In this document: positions 17,183-21,706 of the stretch, in pieces
How positions within the stretch are numbered: position 1 is the first letter of the stretch
Layout: every line of letters starts with the position of its first letter
Origin: JADJPL01 sp964607915
GTDB lineage: Bacteria > Bacteroidota > Bacteroidia > Chitinophagales > Saprospiraceae
Length of the DNA stretch: 21,706 bases
Reading direction: 5' to 3'
Assembly (NCBI GenBank): GCA_964607915.1
Contig: CAZSMU010000058.1
Location: 1 to 21,706, forward strand
Program-made: the position numbers and the translations under genes
Notes under the pieces: model-generated
What the model was told of the DNA's origin: nothing
Database searches by the model: none
The model's input: only the letters and a program-made list of their open reading frames with translations

Positions 17183-20050
17183 TCAGTCTGCCGTAACAAT
17201 ATTGATCATGCGTTTGGGGACGACGACGACCCGCTGTATCTGCTTGCCTTCGAGCCATTTCTGAATGGCCTCCATCTCCAGGACGGCGGCCTGAATGGCT
17301 TCCTGGCCTGCATCGGCGGGAAACTCGACTGAGGCTCTGCGCTTGCCGTTGATGCTCACGGGGTATTCGACCAGGTCTTCGACCAGGAATCCCTCGTTGA
17401 GTTGCGGATAGGCGGCGTGGTGAACGGAGCCCTCGTTGCCCAACATCTGCCACAGCTCCTCTGCTACGAAAGGCGCGAAAGGGGCCAGCAGCCTGACCAT
17501 AGGGTCCAGGATATCCCGTTTGTTGCTGTTTTTTTGCAGCAACTCGTTGACGGAAATCATGAACGCGCTCACGCAGGTATTGAAGGAGAAGCGCTCGATA
17601 TCGTCCTGTACCCGCTTGATGGCCTGGTGCAGGATCTTGAGTTCTTCGCGGGAGGGCGCTTCTTCCGAGACTGAAAATACGCCGTGTTTATTGAAGAACA
17701 GGCTCCAGAAGCGGCGCAGGAACCTCGATACCCCGTCAATCCCTTTCGTATCCCAGGGCTTGGCCTGCTCGACCGGGCCCAAAAACATTTCGTACATGCG
17801 GAAGCAGTCGGCCCCGTATTGGGCTACGACATCATCCGGGTTGATGACGTTGAATTTGGACTTCGACATTTTGCCTACCTCGGAAGCCGTGACCATGCGG
17901 AACGCCTTCGGGTCGCCGCTGAAGGTGCCCTGCCGATAGGTGCCTGCGGGGGTTTCGAACACCGCGTCCCGGTACTCGGGCCGCCAGGCGACGAAGTCCT
18001 GAACGCCTTTTGCACCCAGGTAAGAATGTTGTGCGCCGTAGTCGCTCACGTAGTCCACGTGGACGGGGATTTTGACAAACTCTGTGCCTTTGGCTTCCTC
18101 GGCGGCGACCAGGGAAGCGCAGAGGAAGCGAGCAGCGCCCCCGACCTTGTCTTTTTGCAGGTAGAGCGACTCGATAATCCCCTGTATCATGCCCTGGTTG
18201 ATCAGGCGGCGGTAGGGTTCGGGCGTGACCGTCAACCCCAGGTCGTAGAGGAACTTGTGCCAGAAACGGGAGTACATCAGGTGCCCCACCGCGTGCTCGG
18301 TTCCACCGACGTACAAGTCCACGTCCCGCCAGTAGGCGATGGCCTTTGGGTCGGCGAAGGCCCCCGCGTTGTGTGGGTCCATATACCGCAGGAAGTACCA
18401 GGAGGAACCGGCGAAACCCGGCATCGTATCCGTTTCGCGGGTCCAGCCATTGGGCAGACTGGCCCAGGCCTCGTTGCGGGCCAGGGGTGATTTCATGCCC
18501 GAGGCGGGTTGAAAATCGTCCACTTCCGGCAAGAGGAGGGGCAGATCGGAGTCCGGCAAGGCATGGGCCACGCCCTCCGGGTCGTACACGATGGGGAACG
18601 GCTCGCCCCAGTAGCGCTGACGGCTAAACAAGGCATCGCGCAGCTTGTAGTTCACTTTTCGCTTGCCGAGCCCCTTCTGCTCGATGATTTGCAGCGCGGC
18701 CTCGATGGCATCGGGCACCTCCATGCCGTCGAGGAAGCCCGAATTGATCATAATACCCAGTTTGTCGTGGCGCGTGGCCCCCGGGTATTTCGATTTGTCA
18801 ATTACGTCAATGATGGGCAGGCCGAACTTTTCGGCGAAGGCCCAGTCGCGGTCATCATCGCTCGGCACGGCCATGATGGCACCTGTGCCATAGTCTTTCA
18901 GTACGTATTCCCCGATCCAGATCGGGATTGGCTCCTGGGTGAATGGATTGACGGCATAAGCCCCCAGAAAAGCCCCTGTGACCTCCTTCACTTCGGCGAT
19001 GCGTTCCCGCTCTGAGCGGCTGTTGACATAGCGGAGGTAGTCCTCCACAGCGGCCTTTTGCCCGGGGGTAGTCAGCGAAGGCACCAGGTCGTGTTCCGGG
19101 GCGAGCACCATGTAGGTAGCTCCGAAGATCGTATCGGGACGGGTCGTGAAGATTTCGATTTTGAGGTCAGAACCCGCGACGTCGAAAAACATCTGTGCCC
19201 CTTCCGAGCGGCCGATCCAGTTCCCCTGCATGCGCTTCATGGCGTCGGAGAAGTCCACCAGATCCAGGTCTTTCAGCAGGCGGCCGGCATAGGCGGTGAT
19301 GCGGAGGGACCACTGCAGCATAGGTTTGCGCTCTACCGGGTGTCCCCCGCGTTCGGAGACGCCGTCTTTGACCTCATCGTTCGCCAGTACGGTTCCCAGA
19401 GCTTCGCACCAGTTGACATAGCTCACTTTGCGATAGGCCAGGCGGTAGTTCATACACACTTCGTCTTTTTCCCGGGGCGACATGGCCTTCCACTCTGCGG
19501 CGCTGAAGGACAGGCTTTCGCTGCCGGCGGCGTCAAGGCCCTGGGTGCCGTAGGTTTCAAAGTGCGCGATCAACTCCGCTACAGGGCGCGGTTTGTCTGA
19601 CGCGAGGTCGTAGAAGTGGTGGAAGAGCTGTAGGAATATCCACTGCGTCCAGCGGTAGTAGGCTGGGTCGCAGGTCTGTACTTCGCGGTCCCAGTCAAAG
19701 CTGAATCCCAGGTTGTCCAATTGTTCGCGGTAGCGGCGGATGTTATCCGCCGTAGATTTGGCGGGATGCACCCCCGTCTGGATGGCGTATTGTTCGGCGG
19801 GAAGGCCAAAGGCATCGTAGCCCATGGGGTGCAGGACGTTGAACCCCTTCATGCGCTTATAGCGGGCAAAAATATCCGATGCGATGTAGCCCAAGGGATG
19901 GCCTACGTGCAAGCCCGACCCGGAAGGGTAAGGAAACATGTCCAGTACGTAATATTTCGGGCGGCTATCGTCGTTGGATACTTTATAGACACCTGTTTCT
20001 TCCCAGTTTTTTTTCCATTTAGGCTCAAATTCGCGAGGGCGGTAATCCAT
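17183..20050 (-). CDS. leuS: Leucyl-tRNA synthetase
   Basis: Cytoplasmic class Ia synthetase of 955 residues that charges tRNA-Leu. The HIGH motif is HVGH at 48-51 and the KMSKS motif is intact at 727-731. The CP1 editing domain has TTRPDT and the aspartate loop MAVPSDDDRD with Asp399 in the place of the conserved editing Asp; E. coli has GHDQRD there. An insertion at about 150-198, between FYDLASDK and MNYRLAYRK, resembles the one common in Bacteroidota LeuRS. The C-terminal anticodon-binding and LeuRS C-terminal domains are complete, ending at residue 955. The start MDYRPREFEPKW is the normal family N-terminus. The gene is divergent from the small protein-ftsX pair across 250 bp and has its own candidate promoter. 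Confidence 0.97.
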   Translation of the reverse strand: MDYRPREFEPKWKKNWEETGVYKVSNDDSRPKYYVLDMFPYPSGSGLHVGHPLGYIASDIFARYKRMKGFNVLHPMGYDAFGLPAEQYAIQTGVHPAKSTADNIRRYREQLDNLGFSFDWDREVQTCDPAYYRWTQWIFLQLFHHFYDLASDKPRPVAELIAHFETYGTQGLDAAGSESLSFSAAEWKAMSPREKDEVCMNYRLAYRKVSYVNWCEALGTVLANDEVKDGVSERGGHPVERKPMLQWSLRITAYAGRLLKDLDLVDFSDAMKRMQGNWIGRSEGAQMFFDVAGSDLKIEIFTTRPDTIFGATYMVLAPEHDLVPSLTTPGQKAAVEDYLRYVNSRSERERIAEVKEVTGAFLGAYAVNPFTQEPIPIWIGEYVLKDYGTGAIMAVPSDDDRDWAFAEKFGLPIIDVIDKSKYPGATRHDKLGIMINSGFLDGMEVPDAIEAALQIIEQKGLGKRKVNYKLRDALFSRQRYWGEPFPIVYDPEGVAHALPDSDLPLLLPEVDDFQPASGMKSPLARNEAWASLPNGWTRETDTMPGFAGSSWYFLRYMDPHNAGAFADPKAIAYWRDVDLYVGGTEHAVGHLMYSRFWHKFLYDLGLTVTPEPYRRLINQGMIQGIIESLYLQKDKVGGAARFLCASLVAAEEAKGTEFVKIPVHVDYVSDYGAQHSYLGAKGVQDFVAWRPEYRDAVFETPAGTYRQGTFSGDPKAFRMVTASEVGKMSKSKFNVINPDDVVAQYGADCFRMYEMFLGPVEQAKPWDTKGIDGVSRFLRRFWSLFFNKHGVFSVSEEAPSREELKILHQAIKRVQDDIERFSFNTCVSAFMISVNELLQKNSNKRDILDPMVRLLAPFAPFVAEELWQMLGNEGSVHHAAYPQLNEGFLVEDLVEYPVSINGKRRASVEFPADAGQEAIQAAVLEMEAIQKWLEGKQIQRVVVVPKRMINIVTAD

Positions 20051-20172
20051 GGCAATCGTTCTTGTGTGTACGGGTTAAAAGTGCGGACGGGCACAGCCGC
20101 TTCCTCCGGGGAGGAAGCACGGGCTTTTCACCCGGCCCTGTACCGTTGTGCCGGCAGCCGGCTGTCCGCTAT
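20051..20172 (-). promoter_or_regulatory. Hairpin-rich 5' leader of leuS
   Basis: If transcription starts just after the -7 element at 20180-20187, leuS has a leader of about 120 nt with several dyads: 20150-20162 (5-bp stem, loop of 3), 20120-20134 (CGGG/CCCG), 20099-20118 (9-bp perfect arms, loop of 2) and 20081-20094 (GTGC/GCAC). On the minus strand the last is followed by TTTT. The stems are seen directly; any attenuation role is inference. Confidence 0.4.
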
Positions 20173-20179
20173 ACAAATG

Positions 20180-20210
20180 CGAAGATAAGAATTTTCAGGG
20201 ACATGGTAAA
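20180..20210 (-). promoter_or_regulatory. Candidate leuS promoter, TTTA-N19-TATCTTCG
   Basis: On the minus strand TTTA (20210-20207) and TATCTTCG (20187-20180) each differ by one base from TTTG and TAnnTTTG, with the exact 19-bp spacer. It lies about 130 bp before the leuS ATG. Confidence 0.5.
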
Positions 20211-20254
20211 CCCCTTGCCACAAGTACGGGCTTGTGCATGAGGTGCTTTCCCTC

Positions 20255-20285
20255 TTTGCAACAAGCATGATATTTCATACCTTTG
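20255..20285 (+). promoter_or_regulatory. Bacteroidota promoter TTTG-N19-TACCTTTG before the small protein-ftsX pair
   Basis: A perfect match to the Bacteroidota housekeeping promoter: TTTG at 20255-20258, a 19-bp spacer, and TACCTTTG at 20278-20285. The ATG at 20301 follows 15 bp later, giving a very short leader with an AAGAGAAG purine run just before the start. Confidence 0.8.
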
Positions 20286-20300
20286 TAAAAAAGAGAAGAT

Positions 20301-20768
20301 ATGTTCAAATTATTGTTCCGTTTGGTGTTTGTCATCGTCGTGGGCGTGTTGGTGTACAACTATTTTTTGGGCACACCGGAAGAAAAAGATACGTCCCGGG
20401 CCATTTTCCAAAGTGTCAAGCAACTCGGCAAGTCCACCTGGGGCTTGTTAAAATCGGAAAAAGCAAAGCTCGACGCCGGAAAATACGATACGGCATTAGA
20501 AAAAATCAACACGCTCTTCGGGCAACTGCGCAGCCATGCGCGCGAAAACCGCGATCAGGGTGCCCTGAACCGCCTTCAGCAACTGGACCAGGAGCGGCAA
20601 TCCATAGAAGCGCGCCTGGAGCAAATCAACCGCGCCAAGGGGCTGGTCGAGCAAGGCCGATCCCTCAGCTCCCGCCGTGCGTTGGCACAGGATGAGCAGC
20701 AACTCAAAGAAGATCTGGGCCGCTTGTTTGACGAAACGGAAACGCTCATGCAAGATATGGAACAGTAG
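20301..20768 (+). CDS. Small membrane-anchored coiled-coil protein of unknown function
   Basis: I do not recognise this 155-residue protein. One membrane segment lies at about 4-24, preceded by Lys3 and Arg7. By the positive-inside rule the N-terminus is cytoplasmic and residues 25-155 are periplasmic. The rest is charged and helical, with a likely coiled coil at about 85-155 rich in Gln, Glu and Arg, and no Cys. It follows a perfect promoter and ends 4 bp before ftsX, so the two are co-transcribed. EnvC, the periplasmic partner of FtsX in E. coli, is also coiled-coil, which makes a partner role attractive, but no sequence similarity is claimed. Confidence 0.85.
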   Translation: MFKLLFRLVFVIVVGVLVYNYFLGTPEEKDTSRAIFQSVKQLGKSTWGLLKSEKAKLDAGKYDTALEKINTLFGQLRSHARENRDQGALNRLQQLDQERQSIEARLEQINRAKGLVEQGRSLSSRRALAQDEQQLKEDLGRLFDETETLMQDMEQ

Positions 20769-20772
20769 GCTC

Positions 20773-21648
20773 ATGCAATCTACGCGCCCTCCCCTTCCCC
20801 GATCCAGACCAAACTACCTGTACGCCATCCTGAGCGTGTCCCTCGTGCTGTTCGCACTGGGCGGTACGGGGCTGTTGTTGCTGCATGCACAGCGCATCCT
20901 GCGCTACTACGAGGAAAACGTCAACCTCATCCTGGAATTCAAGGATACGGTGCCCCCTCCCCTACAGGATTCCCTGTTGGGTGTGCTCGAACGCGCCGAC
21001 TATGTGCTCCCGGGCAGTGCGCGCTTCATCAGCCGCACCCAGGCGGCCGAACTCATGCGCAAAGACTTCGGCGAAGAGTTTCTGGCGCTCGACATGCCCA
21101 ATCCTTTCTACGATATCGCCACCTTCAACGTCCGCGCCGGGTATATGAACCCCGACGCACTGGGCGATATCCGCACCCGCTGGCGCAATGAGCCGGGCAT
21201 ACACGACCTCTACTACCAGGAAAGTGTCCTGATCCCCGTCAGCCGAAACCTCAAAAAAACCGGTACCGCCCTGCTCTTTTTGGGCGCGATTGCCCTAATC
21301 ATTGTCAGTATTCTGATACACAATACCATACGACTCGCTTTGTACGCGAACCGCTTCCTCATCAAAACAATGGAGCTGGTAGGCGCCTCCTGGAGGTTCA
21401 TCAGTACGCCCTACCTTCGGCGCGCCATTGCACACGGAGCCATCAGCGGACTACTCGCCGCAGCTGGTCTGATAGCGCTGTTGTACTGGGTAAACCAAAA
21501 TATGCCGGGCCTCGACCTGGGACAAAATCGGGAAACGACGGCCCTCCTGCTTGCAGGCCTACCGGCCCTGGGGGCCGGAGTGTATTTGCTCAGCACCTGG
21601 ATTGTCGTAAATAAATACCTTCGCCTGCGCATGGATGACCTATATTAG
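20773..21648 (+). CDS. ftsX: Cell division ABC transporter permease FtsX
   Basis: Inner-membrane permease of 291 residues that pairs with the ATPase FtsE and transmits ATP hydrolysis to periplasmic peptidoglycan hydrolase activation. Four membrane segments are seen at about 15-37, 163-184, 222-241 and 257-280. A periplasmic domain lies between the first two. The family core NTIRLALYANRFLIKTMELV is at 184-203. The ATG at 20773 is 4 bp after the preceding stop; the frame is open further upstream to 20677, but that part overlaps the upstream gene and encodes a basic, non-FtsX sequence. No ftsE is in the window, consistent with ftsE lying elsewhere in many Bacteroidota. Confidence 0.93.
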   Translation: MQSTRPPLPRSRPNYLYAILSVSLVLFALGGTGLLLLHAQRILRYYEENVNLILEFKDTVPPPLQDSLLGVLERADYVLPGSARFISRTQAAELMRKDFGEEFLALDMPNPFYDIATFNVRAGYMNPDALGDIRTRWRNEPGIHDLYYQESVLIPVSRNLKKTGTALLFLGAIALIIVSILIHNTIRLALYANRFLIKTMELVGASWRFISTPYLRRAIAHGAISGLLAAAGLIALLYWVNQNMPGLDLGQNRETTALLLAGLPALGAGVYLLSTWIVVNKYLRLRMDDLY

Positions 21649-21672
21649 ACGTGTTGCGCGGGGGATCATCAA

Positions 21673-21698
21673 GGGGTCAAAAAGGCCCTTTTTCGCCC
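21673..21698 (+). terminator. Hairpin after ftsX, probable terminator
   Basis: AAAAAG (21679-21684) pairs with CTTTTT (21688-21693) around loop GCC. An outer GGG/CCC stem (21674-21676 with 21696-21698) lies across a small internal loop. It begins 25 bp after the ftsX stop and has the same plan as the hairpin at 2620-2654. The window ends 8 bases later. Confidence 0.5.
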
Positions 21699-21706
21699 AC
21701 ACTGTG

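Noticed and set aside
20169..20204. Possible 11-residue leader peptide MSLKILIFAFV upstream of leuS
   Set aside because: It overlaps the predicted -7 element and would lie mostly upstream of the transcript start, and two Leu codons are too few to suggest a leucine attenuator.
20677..20772. Longer ftsX start overlapping the upstream gene
   Set aside because: The extra 32 residues are an out-of-frame reading of the coiled-coil gene; the ATG at 20773 fits FtsX length and the operon spacing.

Overview
The window looks like chromosomal DNA from a fairly GC-rich member of the Bacteroidota, most likely a Saprospiria/Chitinophagia-type lineage (the rank is inferred, not proven). Signs seen directly are a single-chain SecDF fusion, a type IX secretion (T9SS) type A sorting domain on a giant surface protein with SprB-type repeats, an OmpA-family protein with the TPR / PD40 propeller / CRD / OmpA_C layout, the clade-type insertion in leucyl-tRNA synthetase, and several TAnnTTTG -7 promoter elements. 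One of these is a perfect TTTG-N19-TAnnTTTG pair.

Layout: (a) 58-2525, minus strand: a potassium uptake pair, trkH/ktrB-type channel then trkA/ktrA-type RCK regulator. (b) 2741-4684, minus: a secreted, mostly helical 647-residue protein of unknown function, separated from trkH by a strong terminator-like hairpin. (c) 4726-5694, plus: a D-2-hydroxyacid dehydrogenase, divergent from (b). (d) 5822-8953, plus: secDF, closed by a 22-bp hairpin. (e) 9124-11118, plus: a PorE-like OmpA protein, convergent with (f) 11115-17099, minus: a 1994-residue mosaic adhesin (P-domain, Fn3, MAM, MopE-type Ca-binding motif, Ig-like domains, 14 SprB-type repeats, T9SS sorting domain); the two stop codons overlap in one TTAA. 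(g) 17183-20050, minus: leuS with a hairpin-rich leader. (h) 20301-21648, plus: a small membrane-anchored coiled-coil protein followed 4 bp later by ftsX. No tRNA, rRNA, CRISPR array, insertion sequence or phage gene was seen.

Themes: most of the window is core envelope biology (K+ homeostasis, Sec translocation, T9SS surface display, division-linked ABC permease) plus leuS. SecDF would export the N-terminal signal-peptide proteins (the 647-residue protein, the OmpA protein, the adhesin). The adhesin would then cross the outer membrane by T9SS, possibly with the OmpA/PorE-like protein anchoring part of that machinery to peptidoglycan. The least explained parts are the 647-residue secreted protein, the coiled-coil partner encoded with ftsX, the leuS leader, and a small family of GGG-TC-AAAAAG-RCY-CTTTTT-CCC hairpins. 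None of these amounts to a demonstrated new system.
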